Source: Adiantum capillus-veneris
Lineage: Eukaryota; Streptophyta; Polypodiopsida; Polypodiales; Pteridaceae
DNA: 64,000 nt
Assembly: GCA_014529385.2 (NCBI GenBank)
Contig: CM043949.1
Coordinates: 112,592,477 to 112,656,476 of the forward strand
Direction of reading: 5' to 3'
Positions 10,768-20,759 of the stretch are shown here, in pieces. A program made the translations under genes and the position numbers. A model generated the notes under the pieces. That model had not been told where the DNA came from and made no database searches. It was given only the letters and a program-made list of their open reading frames with translations. Position 1 is the stretch's first letter. Each line of letters opens with the position of its first letter.

Positions 10768-11529
10768 GTGCAGATAGATTGGAATGCGAATGCTGTCAAA
10801 ATTCACCATGCACAAGAACAACAGTTGATATCCTTTGCTCAACAACCCCGGAATAATCAGCTGTCAGCAATGCAATCACCGGATAAAGAGCCAAAAGGAA
10901 GGGTACCACTAAAAATCAAACAGGGAACTACCAACCATGCTCACTACATGAATAAGAAGTCACCTACCACAGTGAACAAATCAGAGTTAGCAACACGAGA
11001 AAAACAAGTATGGGTGCGGAAGGATAGAAGTGACATGGCAGACAAACCACAATACAACGGAAGGATTCAACAGAGACAGATAGTTCAACCAAAACCCAAG
11101 GTAATAAAAAAGATATTGATCCCAAAGAAAATTCTCAGCAATAACTCAAATGCGACTCGCATTTGGATTCCAAAACCGAAGCAAAAGGACCTCCCTTCAG
11201 TACAAGCAACATTGGAAGGCAGACAACTGCATATGAAACCAACAAACCGATTTATGTGGGTGCCAATCAACAACAAAACAGTGGCAACCAAAGACATAGC
11301 AAGAAACCTACAAATACCGGAAAAACAAAGCTACAAATGGAAAACAAAAGAGATAAGGTCTACGGCCGTTCCGGCCAAGCTGATTCTCTCCAAGGAGACA
11401 ACTACGGACATATCAAAAGTAGTGGCAAAGCAACCGACTTTTGCAAGAAAGACAATCAAACAAAGAGCCGTAGAGATACAGATTTTACTTGCAAAGAAAA
11501 CAGGAAACCTCGACGGCGAATGCCAATAA
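10768..11529 (+). other. Element A Pol basic tail with W-x-P-K motifs
   Basis: The last 250 residues are lysine/glutamine-rich and of low complexity. They contain RIWIPKPKQK (about 11158-11187), FMWVPINNK and VWVRKDR. Related W-[VI]-P-K repeats occur at the same relative place in B (22690-22745) and at the end of the gag-only elements D and E. Function unknown. The final stop is at 11527-11529. Confidence 0.6.
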
Positions 11530-13265
11530 GCATCTTGCTTATACCCTTCTCTTGCACATCATAAATTTTTCCATGCATTGACCGAGTCTGCATACTATAG
11601 GGCTACATTATAAGGCCAAGCATTAGCACAATTTTATCAACCCGTGCACGGAAAATACTCCGAGGCGATACCTTGTCGTCCGGGAGGACTCTGGCTAGGA
11701 GGGGGGGAGGCATTCTCAAATGTGGACCCAATGGCAGAAAGAGCAAAAAAGGGCATGATTTTCGACTATTTTTAAGGGTTGTTGTTTGATAGCAAAATTT
11801 TTTGGACCAACCCAAGTACATATGCCCTTATACAGCATGAATCTACAGGTATATGGGACCAAATGCCAAATCAAGCCCCTAGGTGTGTGTATATAAGTAG
11901 AAATAGCCATTTTTCGGGCAAAATATTGGTAAAACGAAGAAATCCGGCCATAAAAATTGCATGTGAGTGTATATAATGTTTTGCGGTGATGTTTTTGATT
12001 TATTATGATTTTTGGGGATTTTTTGGGTTTGATTTGCTATTTTCCTTTTAATTTTGCTAATTTTCGATAGAAAAAATTCAAAATACAAAAAGCAGGTGAA
12101 AAACGGTTGTAATGAAAAACAAAAAGTATGGGGATGATCAGTGACTATAGGAACACCTATGGTACAATGGGAGTGCAATTATGAGGCTGGAGCAGAAAGC
12201 GTATTTTGGCAAGATTTTGACCGAAATGCCAAATTTCTGGTAAACAGGGCAAATGAAGTCCAAATCAAGAAATTTTTGAGCCTAAACCGCATCTCGCAAG
12301 AGGTTGAGAGCACATGTCAAATTTCATGAAAAGTGGTTCAGGGACCTCCATTATAAGAAATTTTCACTTCATTTTTATCTCATTTCCACTATTGACCTTT
12401 GAGAGAGAGCTTCTGCCACCTAGAGCGAATGGAACTTCTAGCAGCTTCTACGACGCGCATGACTACTCGACAGGCTTTATACATGAGAGGTAGGCTCACC
12501 ACCTTGAGCTTTTCGTGAATGTTTGTCGTTTTGTCACGGAAACTAGCGTAGGGTCCACACACAACGCGAGCAGTAGAGACCTACAAGTAGAGGTGGCCAC
12601 CTAATGGCTAACCCAAAAGCAACGAGACTTCATCGGCAGTAGAAAACCATCAGGAAAAACCCTAATTCATAGAATCCCGCAAGAGGCCACCAAATGGGAA
12701 ATCGGCGGAGAGGCGCCCAAATGCTACCAAAACTCATGGGTAGGAGCATCTCGACATGCTCGACAAGTCTATATAGCCCACATGACCAAAAGGTGAACTG
12801 AAGCGGCACGAAACTTCAGAAACGGCATCAGACACACAAAGCGTCAAATAGCTTTCGTGGCCAAACCGCATGTCCGTTTGCCACCAAACTTCACGAGCGG
12901 CTTTCCTAGACCATCAACAACCAAGTCCTATGGTGGTAGACCACCACAAGTCATCGAAGACATGTAAACGCAACCACAGGTGCTTCTAGAGCGACTAATT
13001 GCCAAATGGAGATCCGGTGAAGCCAAAGTCGACAAAAACCATACAGCAAGGATCCCCAAGGGATCGGGAAGCTATGGAGACCAACATCAAGAAATTTCAT
13101 CGCCGAAAAGCACTCCAAAAGTCAACAAACGGCTTGGAGGCTCTGAAATCCACACAGGGAGTTACTTTCTATCCATTTGACTTTTTTGTTGAAATTAGGC
13201 TTAAAAAGGACTCAGGGGGACTAAGGGCAGGCACCAGTAGCAGTTTCCATAAAAAAATCATCAAG
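11530..13265 (+). other. Element A non-coding spacer
   Basis: I see no gene in this stretch. The part before the internal polypurine tract aligns by eye with element B around 22180-22260 (shared GTCGTCC-GGAG and CAACCC-TGCA blocks). The remainder is A/T-rich with no recognised motif up to the palindrome array that starts at 13266. Confidence 0.55.
11697..11710 (+). other. Internal polypurine tract of element A
   Basis: AGGAGGGGGGGAGG lies about 170 bp after the pol stop and 6 kb before the 3' LTR. It is nearly identical to the true 3' polypurine tract at 17773-17786 (AAGGAGGGGGGGAG). Polypurine tracts prime plus-strand synthesis, so this may be a central priming site or a relic of an older element boundary. 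Confidence 0.6.
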
Positions 13266-14144
13266 AGACATCCTACGCGTAGGATGTCTCAAGGCCATTT
13301 CTGGGCACATAACCCAACAACTCTCATCACACACATGTTTTGAATAGCCTTTACATGCTAGCCACCAAGCTTCATCACATTTGGACCAAAATTGACCTCA
13401 TATGCAGGAAAAAAACACAAAGTCAGGGCATAGAGGCAATAATGGGCCATAGACCTACCAAAACTTGTCCAAATCACATGAAACTTGCACAACACATTCA
13501 TGAGCACATATCCAACCAATCTGTGTGGTCACTTGCAAAAAATGATGAAGTAGACATACTACGCATAGGATGTCTATTTGACATTTTTGGCCTACAGAGG
13601 GTATTTTTACATTCCAGATCTTATCATATCACCTTCAAGAGCTCATATATCAAGTTTTAAGCCATTCTAATCATTTTGACCCCCAACACCTCAAAGATAC
13701 ACTTTTTGAGCCCCAAAACACTACACAGGGTCTTACCAACATCAATTCTTGTCCAAATCCAAATCCAAGGGCATGGCCATGTTCCACATGCCAAGGACTA
13801 CCCACAGAACAAATCCCAAGCCATTTTTATGAAATAGACATCCTACGTGTAGAATGTCTCAAGCATGTTTTTGACCTTCTGTGCAAAGAATGACATCATG
13901 GGAGCCATTACCATGGTGCAAGGAGCCCATATATCAATTTTCAACCCATTTGGATATCATTTGCTACCTGTTGTGGAGATTCTACCCAATTTGTGAGCCT
14001 AAAGCCTAATTTTGCTCAAAAATCCACTTTTTGATGCCCAAATCCAAATCCAATCATATAGCCATGTTGTACAGGCCAAGGATCACCAGCATGTCCAGTA
14101 TCACCAAAATCTGATGAAAAAGACATCCTACGCATAGGATGTCT
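13266..14144 (+). repeat. Spacer palindrome array of element A, 285-bp period
   Basis: The AGACATCCTACG palindrome recurs at 13266-13289 (perfect), 13552-13575, 13836-13859 and 14121-14144. Start-to-start distances are 286, 284 and 285 bp. The sequence between copies is a strongly diverged tandem repeat. Units 2 and 3, for example, share CATATATCAA and CCAAATCCAAATCCAA blocks. The arms are far better conserved than the rest of the unit. The array ends 165 bp before the ORF3 start codon. Confidence 0.9.
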
Positions 14145-14308
14145 AGATAATAAATTTTTGCCAGAATTGTACTGTGAGCACATGCACAATTTCACAAGTT
14201 CCTTTTAAGTTTTATTTCAATTTTCAAGTCATTTGGATAGTTAAAACTTAGTTTCTCAGCTGATATGGAAAAAACGCTAACTTTGGACTACTGAGTGCAA
14301 CAGGATCT

Positions 14309-17300
14309 ATGGCAGCCGCAAAGTCACCGGCAAAGAAGAAAAGGATGACCATAAAGGATTATTTGAAAGAAGTAGAGCCCTTCGTCATACCAGAAGGAAC
14401 TCTAAAGCCAACCAGCACGTGGATCCAAGAGGACTTGCTAGAGTCCAATGATCTAAAGATCTACCAAGGCGTGTTCAAAGACACCTAAGGAAATGTGATA
14501 GAGCTACCAATGCTACCGCGGGAGCTCAATGAGTTCGTCAGAAGCAAGATGGCAGAGTATCTGGAGAAGATTGATCTCCACAATTATTCTGAAGCTGTGC
14601 CGGCAGGAATAGACATAAAAAGAGTATGGGAATTTGTGACGACAATCAAAGAAGATGGAGTGGCCCGAGTTACGGATCTGCAGGGCAAGCTAGGCACGGA
14701 AATTCTAATCATAGAGAGAGTAGTGGAAGCTGCACTAGACCTCTCAAACAAAGGGGATAGTGTAACCAAAAGAAGAGATGAAGTAAAGGTGTACACAGAA
14801 AAGAAAGCCAACTACACCTTTGAAGCCATTGCCAACCCTAAAGTGGAAATCATGAGTCAGCTGTACAATCATTATTTCCATATGTGTACAAAGCGGCCAC
14901 AAAAGTACAGAATGCCGCCTGGAGCAATTGCCACAACACTCACCTGGGCAATGCAGAAAAGCAAGCCGAAGGTAATCAATTATGCAGCTTATATACATGA
15001 TAATCTAGTGAAGATGGGCAATAAGAACCCCACATACATCGTGCCGGGTGAGCTAATCACAAAAGTGATTTATGGGGCATTTCACACCAAGGGAAGATGG
15101 CCCGACCCTCCATCACAGAACGACTGGCTGAGGCTCAAGGAAGATAAGGAAGAGGAACAGCACAAAGCACCAAGGGTTGCCACTAGGTTGAAACGTCGGT
15201 TAGAAACCGTGCAAGAAGAGCAGCCAGAGCTGAAGAAGGGAAAGAAGGAATCCATCCAAGTGCTAGAAAAAGAGACGAAATCACAGAAAGTGGCACGGCT
15301 AGAGCGGCTAATGGAAAGTTTCAGAGCCGAAAGAGCCCTCAAAGGAGATTTGAATGAGCCATGGAAGCCGTCTCTAGAAGCAATGTTGGCATCATCCCGA
15401 AGGGTGCACAGAGATAGATTTGACGACTATATTAAGAATTTTAAGATTTTGTATGCCACGGCGGAAAATATCCCACATGTACCATTTACGGAAGCAGAAG
15501 TGGAGCAAGTCCGACGGCAAGTGCTAGAGGAGCAGGAAGGCCAAGAGAGAGAGAAAGACAAAGGCGGACAGGGATTTCTAGAAAAAGCCAACAACTCCAC
15601 CGTCCAACCACTACCCTCACCGCCTCCTCGTAGCCCTCCATAGACTCAACAGAAAGAGGAGCAAGACAAACCTGAAGATCAAGAGGAGTCAAAGCAAGAA
15701 CAGAGCCAAGAGAAAGAACCAAAAGAAGAAGCTAAGCCTAAAAGTGAGCAAACAGAGCCAAACGAAGCAAGGTATAACACATTTCTAGACCTACTGGCTG
15801 TCGGATATTCAAAAGAAAAGGCTGCCACAGTCGCATTTGACTTGGCAAGCACGGGGCCCAAAGAGCAAATGCAGATCCTGCGGTTAGTGGAGCTAAAGGA
15901 GATGGCCACTGATACAGTGAACCTGCACCCACCCACCAATGATTGGGATGTGGTGATGAACAAGCTAACCGGGCTAAGGGCACAGTCAATGGCCACAGAA
16001 AGTGAAATGGAAACTCTCAAATCCACTGAAGTGTAGAGAAAGCTTGAAGTCGACACTTTACAAAAACAAAGCCAAAGGCAGATAGAGAGAGAAGCAGAGC
16101 TGCAAGCCAATCTGGCAAAGGCATTGCAAAGATGCCAGGAGATGGAAAGAGTAAATCAGGAATCAGCTCAAAGACTGCAAGGAGCCGAAGAGGAATATAG
16201 ACAACTCAGCAAGACATTGACAGATGCAGAAAGGGAAAGGGATAACTTAACCCTACAACTTGCTGAGGAGTCCAAGGAAGTTGAGGCCATGAGAAATTCC
16301 AAAGAGAAGGCAGAAATAGAGCAGGAGGCTAGCCATGATGAGGTTCTTGAGCTCAAGGACCAGCTTAAAGTTAAAGATCAAACCATCCAGCGGCTACGGG
16401 AATCTCCTGCTAGAGTCAGAGCTACTAGCTCGACTCACACCACTTCAGAGAACCAGATCTATGAAGAACAAATGAAAGAGCTCCAGAAAGAGTTGACCAT
16501 AGAGAAGAACCAAAGGTTGATGATGGCAGAAGGGTCGGTGGTTATGCAAACATGCATGGAAGAAGAGCAGAAGGCAATGCAAGATGAGTTAGAAAATATC
16601 AAGAGAAAGATCGAGGAGGTGGAGAAGATAAACGCCGATTTGAACGACCTCCTTGTGAACATGGGAGAACAAGCTGAAGCAGAGAAACACACATTCCAAA
16701 AGCAGATAGAAGAGCTGAGAGGCCAGCAGGCAGAAGAGCAGGCAAGCATAGTGCCAGCAGCCATGGAAGGCATAGACCTAGAGAATGTTGCAGATCCTGT
16801 GGACACACCCATGCAAGAGGAAATCCTAGTAGGACCCTCTCAAGAGCCACAAGATCAGACACAAGAAGAGGAAGAGAAGTTGCGCAAGGCCATAGAAGCA
16901 GAAATCAGAGAAACAGCCAAGGAAGCCTTGGAATGGGAGCAGAGGGTTTTTAAATCCATGACCATTCAGAAGATAGACGTCAGCAACCTTCAGTGTGAAT
17001 GGCTACAGCCCTCTCTCCCATATCCTTTGCTAAAGTACGAAGCCGCCACAATCAACAGGAGAATCAGAGGAGAGCCAACAGTGCCACTCTACACAACAGA
17101 TATCTCCAAGCCTAAAGGGGTAAAGTTGATAGTCGACTCCCAGCCCAGGTGGAGAAAGGCATGGCTAACGAAGTATCCACAATACCTAATCCATTTGGTA
17201 GAGGCACCCAAAATCATCAGAGATAACCTAAGCTTCTGCCCTCTACCAAGGATGCGGACGTGGAAGGCCCAGGAGCTACTACAAAGAAGCCAACCCACTT

Positions 17301-17734
17301 GGCTAAACTATCCGAAGTTGCCAAGCTTGAAGGTAGGCGAGAGAATAAGTGTTCAATACATGGTGAAAACCCTAACGGGAGCCATCAAATTGTTCACTGG
17401 CTCGCCTGAACTTTCTTGCATTATGTTGAGAAATATTTGCAAAACCCTTTTGACAGTCTTCGAGACGTTCAAACCGGGCAAGGCGACAGACAGTATCTTC
17501 TTCTTTCAAGATACTTACAGATATGCACACAATCTATCTGGTCAGCCTTCCAAGGAGGTGATACATGCATTGTATCAAAGGATCATGTTTCTGCCATCCT
17601 ATCACCTCCAGGCCTTTGAAGAAGCTTTCTACACCGGCTTCTTCACCATCAGCACCGACATATTCGGCCCAACACTATTGGATTTACATGCAAGATACGA
17701 GTCGCTGCTCAAGATGCGAGAAACGATAAGATGA
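14309..17734 (+). pseudogene. ORF3 of element A: large coiled-coil protein of unknown function
   Basis: A single frame of about 1141 codons starts at the ATG at 14309 and is interrupted only by stops at 14486, 15641 and 16034. The N-terminus has a lysine-rich, NLS-like PAKKKRM motif. A conserved-looking globular region follows (about residues 60-260, with VWEFVTTIK and YTFEAIANPKVEIMSQLYNHYF). Next comes a charged glutamate/lysine-rich section, then a long heptad-type coiled coil (about residues 570-860, interrupted by a short proline-rich patch). A C-terminal globular domain of about 270 residues ends it (from LQCEWLQPSLPYP to RYESLLKMRETIR). I see no signal peptide or membrane segment, so it is not an env-like gene. 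Element B retains a relic of the C-terminal domain at the same place. I do not recognise the family. Nuclear or particle-structural roles are both possible. Confidence 0.7.
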
Positions 17735-17772
17735 AGAAGTAGCTCAATAGTCATGCCAGGAACGACATGAGC

Positions 17773-17786
17773 AAGGAGGGGGGGAG
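17773..17786 (+). other. Element A 3' polypurine tract
   Basis: AAGGAGGGGGGGAG lies immediately before the TGTTAG start of the 3' LTR, the expected place for the plus-strand primer. Confidence 0.9.
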
Positions 17787-18885
17787 TGTTAGAAGCTGCA
17801 CACACCCTACGAAAAATGACGGCTCGGCAGATTATCATTTTTTGTAATTATTCATTTATTGAGAAAACCCGACATTTCACCTTGTAAATATTGGGGCTTA
17901 CAGAAGTTTCCAGATTGTATCCCAGTTTTGACATTTAGATTGAGTAGATGGTGGTTAATTTGGAACTTTAGGGTTTGAGAATTGTAAGGTATTTATACCA
18001 CTTTTTGACCTTAATGAAAAAACCTTTTGTCATTTTAAAAAGTTTGAAGTTTGTGAGTGAGCGTACTGTGTACGAGAGAGAGTGAGAGCTTCATCTTGAT
18101 GCTACCGCGTACCGCTGGTCAGGATCGAGTGCGGAGAAGTGCAGTGTGTTTCCCCCAGCGAGAGTTACGCGCCAATACCTACATTGCGCACGTACGGTCC
18201 GGTTTTGTGAGCTCCATCTACGAGCTTGATCTGGTGATTCGGTGAGCATACGTTGTCAGATTTTGCATTGCAGCATATCCACGTGTTCGCATTGAGTAGA
18301 GCTACACATTAAGTATTTTAGATTTTGGAAACAATGACCTAAAAATTTCTGCCAGACATGCTATGTGATTCTGCACCACATGTTTTACGTTGGGGTTTTG
18401 GTTCATAGACCTTAGGGAGAGAGACCTATTGGTGTTAGTAGGGTCTCCTTCAAGTTGTGTGGTGTTTCGAGATTGTTTGATGGGTGTTCGGCTCTACAAA
18501 GCGTTGTAGGAAGTTTCTTCTTATGCACTCTTGAAGGCTGTGACTTAGACATTGGGTGGAGATCTCTGTAGGAATTAGTTAGGAGTCGGTCGAGTGTAGG
18601 TTGACACCCTATGATTGCTTCCACGCGCCTGCGGGTCGAGATTGTTTGATGGGTGTTCGGCTCTACAAAGCGTTGTAGGAAGTTTCTTCTTATGCACTCT
18701 TGAAGGTTGTGACTTAGACATTGGGTGGAGATCTCTGTAGGAATTAGTTAGGAGTCGGTCGAGTGTAGGTTGACACCCTATGATTGCTTCCACGTGCCTG
18801 CGGGTCGAGCTTTGTCCTTAGCTAACAAATCTTGTTAGGTGAGTTCTTGTTGTGCTAACGTCCGTCGTAACGTATCCGTCCAACA
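17787..18885 (+). repeat. Element A 3' LTR
   Basis: The LTR begins TGTTAGAAGC and ends CCAACA (terminal TG...CA). It is 1099 bp and preceded by a polypurine tract. Its last 149 bp match the window start. A TATTTATA-like promoter element lies near 17990-18000. It directly abuts element B LTR sequence at 18886. Confidence 0.9.
18471..18808 (+). repeat. 169-bp tandem duplication inside the element A 3' LTR
   Basis: 18471-18639 and 18640-18808 are near-identical direct repeats, both starting GATTGTTTGATGGG. The repeats differ by only a few substitutions, so the duplication is recent or homogenised. Confidence 0.9.
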
Positions 18886-19660
18886 GGTTGTCAATCTCTC
18901 GGAAAACAACAAACAACTCACATCTAACTCAAGCTACACTCAAATGACTAAAATCATCAAAAGCGAATGACATCCAAACATAACAAAACTTCTAGGACAA
19001 GTTTATAAGACCTAAGTGAGACCTAAGTACACAAGCTTATGGTCTCAAACCCCACTTTAGGTCAAGTGCAAAAATCACGATTATTAACAACAGTGGATTT
19101 TTGACCTAGTCGTTTTTGGCCCAGAATGCATCTAAATGCTTAGCAATGATGCCCCAATACCCCGCCTATGCTTAATTTTTTATTTTGAAGTGTAAATTTC
19201 TGCTTATGATGAAATTAGACCGCGGGTTGGCGATGCCAAAAGCTACGAAATACTGTGAAATGCTTACGTCAATGCGTAGAGCTCTTACCTGCGATTGCAA
19301 TGCAACAAACGTGATTGCAATGTGACAACCGGGGAGGGAGTAGGAAGCGCAAGAAGGAGAGAAGTGAGCGCCGTTAGCTCGCACTGTGTATTTCATTATC
19401 CAAAACTTAAAAATTACTTTAAAAAATTGGCTTTTATACCTTAGCCAAGGTTTTTTGTGGTCAAAACTAATAATTTGGGAGCTCTAACTAAAGATGGGTA
19501 AAAACAGGTTGATACAATCTGGAAGCTTGTAGCCCCGGCTCATCAATTACAAGGTTTATCCGTAAAATAGGAGTTACAGTATTCCCGATTTATCAAAATA
19601 ATAAGTGTTTTTACAATGAGAGCTCCAAAAAATGGTATCCAAGTTAGCTTGGTGCTAACA
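18886..19660 (-). repeat. Element B 3' LTR (left), truncated by element A
   Basis: It matches 51310-52109 of the right LTR. The minus-strand start is TGTTAGCACC at 19660. The other end is cut at 18886, so the portion equivalent to 51195-51309 is absent. About 45 bp present in the right LTR near 51390-51440 are missing here. TATAAAAG (minus) lies at 19431-19438. A degenerate copy of the B palindrome lies at 19066-19088. Confidence 0.88.
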
Positions 19661-19674
19661 TTCCCCCCTCCTTG
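19661..19674 (-). other. Element B 3' polypurine tract
   Basis: The minus strand reads CAAGGAGGGGGGAA immediately before the LTR start TGTTAGC. It matches the type found in element A. Confidence 0.88.
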
Positions 19675-19679
19675 CCTGT

Positions 19680-20400
19680 GTCGTCCCTTGACATAGCTTT
19701 ATGGGCTGAAATAGTCTTCAAGTTGATGGCTAGCGAGGCGGTCTTTAAGTGCATGTAGAGCCTTTTTGTATCTGATCTTTCTCTCTTTGTCTAGCACCTG
19801 CAAAAAATACATGGCGACTCTGTTTTCAAGCTCAACTACGGAGTAGCCTACAAATCTTGATGTCAGGTTGCTGATCCGCAGCCTACAAATCTTGATGTCA
19901 GGTTGCTGATTACTGGCCCAAAAATCCTCATTTGCCAAGTGAAGAACCTTGTGTAGAATGCTTCCCCAAACGCCAACATATTATGAGAAGGTAAGAACAG
20001 GAATCGGGCGTAGAAGCCATAGAGGACTTCTTCGAAAGGTTGATCACTGAGATCGTAGCATAAACCTTTATTGCCCTCGAGGAATGACATCCACGGGGCT
20101 CCTGCTTGCTCTGGCTCATGGAATACTTCAATGCAGGGAGCAACATTCGATACATTTTATAAAGCATCACACATGATAGATCAGGAAGACTTTTGAAGAA
20201 TTACATGGCGCTCGTTAGGGTTTTCACCATGTATTCTTCCGTCAGAGATTCCTTTTCTGGAGCTGGCAAGAAATATGGGCTCATTTGGGTGCACAGGATG
20301 AAAATGGTGCCAGATTTGGGCGTTAGGTCTCTGAAACAGTAGATGTGAAGGAATTTTGAGATTTTGAGCTCCAAATTTGTTCAAACTTGGTTAGTGGGAT
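19680..20400 (-). pseudogene. Element B ORF3 relic (C-terminal domain only)
   Basis: Broken minus-strand frames read EYMVKTLTSAM, LPDLSCVMLYKMYRMLLPALK, LSDQPFEEVLYGFYARFLFLPSH and LAFGEAFYTRFFT. These align with the end of element A ORF3 (QYMVKTLTGAI, PELSCIMLRNICKTLL, LSGQPSKEVIHALYQRIMFLPSY, LQAFEEAFYTGFF). The N-terminal and coiled-coil parts are missing, because spacer palindromes lie directly upstream at 20466-20757. A 31-bp direct duplication (19845-19875 and 19880-19910) repeats SNLTSRFVG-type sequence. The relic shows that ORF3 belongs to the wider family and is not unique to A. Confidence 0.75.
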
Positions 20401-20465
20401 TATGACATAATGTAATTTGGTCCCATGATGGCAAAGTTGCAAATTCATCCCATTTTGGCCAAAAA

Positions 20466-20757
20466 GTAAATAATCATGATTATTGACTTTTTCATCAAAA
20501 TGAACATTTTTTGGTATAACTTGGTTCTAAGCATGGTGTAGACCCTGTGTATGTGATATGAGGTGATTTCGATCAAAACATATGACTCATAACTTAGAAT
20601 TTGTCTTGCAAGGACTTCTTGGCATTTTTTGGTAATTTTCCAAGTTATAATTGATCATTTTGGCTCATACTTGAATAGGTGCATACAAGTGATAGGTGAG
20701 GTGATGATACAATTTCAAGCCAAAATATTGCAAAAGTAAATAATCGCGATTATTTAC
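20466..20757 (-). repeat. Spacer palindromes of element B
   Basis: A 22-bp inverted repeat, half-site GTAAATAATCG plus its reverse complement, occurs perfectly at 20736-20757 and with two changes at 20466-20487. The spacing is 270 bp. The same motif forms an array in the B leader (49614-50626). Confidence 0.88.
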
Positions 20758-20759
20758 AG

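Larger units (their letters stand above)
6736..11529 (+). pseudogene. pol: Element A Pol: RT, RNase H, integrase, second protease-like domain, W-x-P-K tail
   Basis: One reading frame runs through 4.8 kb and is broken only by eight in-frame stops (7333, 7372, 8023, 9154, 9598, 9922, 10108, 10744). I see no frameshift. Domains in order are: a charged N-terminal region; reverse transcriptase (7200-8150); RNase H (8200-8580); two zinc-binding modules (8780-9350); integrase core (9360-9950) and C-terminal region (to about 10300); a second retropepsin-like domain (10435-10755); and a basic tail with W-[VI]-P-K-like motifs (10768-11529). Several stops fall where element B has arginine, as expected from CGA to TGA decay. 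The copy is therefore dead, but the ancestral protein is easy to read. Confidence 0.9.
1..18885 (+). mobile_element. Element A: large Athila/Tat-like Ty3/gypsy LTR retrotransposon
   Basis: The end of a 5' LTR (1-149) matches the end of the 3' LTR (17787-18885). Between them lie a tRNA-Asp-type primer site, gag, protease, reverse transcriptase, RNase H, integrase, a spacer and an extra 3' ORF, with a polypurine tract before the 3' LTR. The order PR-RT-RH-IN defines Ty3/gypsy. The YMDD reverse transcriptase, the RNase H text ending in an ADHLSRL motif, and the primer site fit the Athila/Tat branch. The visible length of 18.9 kb is long even for that group. All pol stops are single nonsense codons, so this copy is inactive but not shredded. 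Its 3' LTR abuts the broken LTR of element B, so A probably inserted into B. Confidence 0.9.

Noticed and set aside
14309-17734. ORF3 as an envelope gene
   Set aside because: No signal peptide, no hydrophobic membrane segment and no cysteine-rich ectodomain. Coiled coil alone is not enough.
18412-18793. Two similar minus-strand ORFs with the same 60-residue protein
   Set aside because: They are a by-product of the 169-bp duplication within the element A LTR; no known domain and no coding context.
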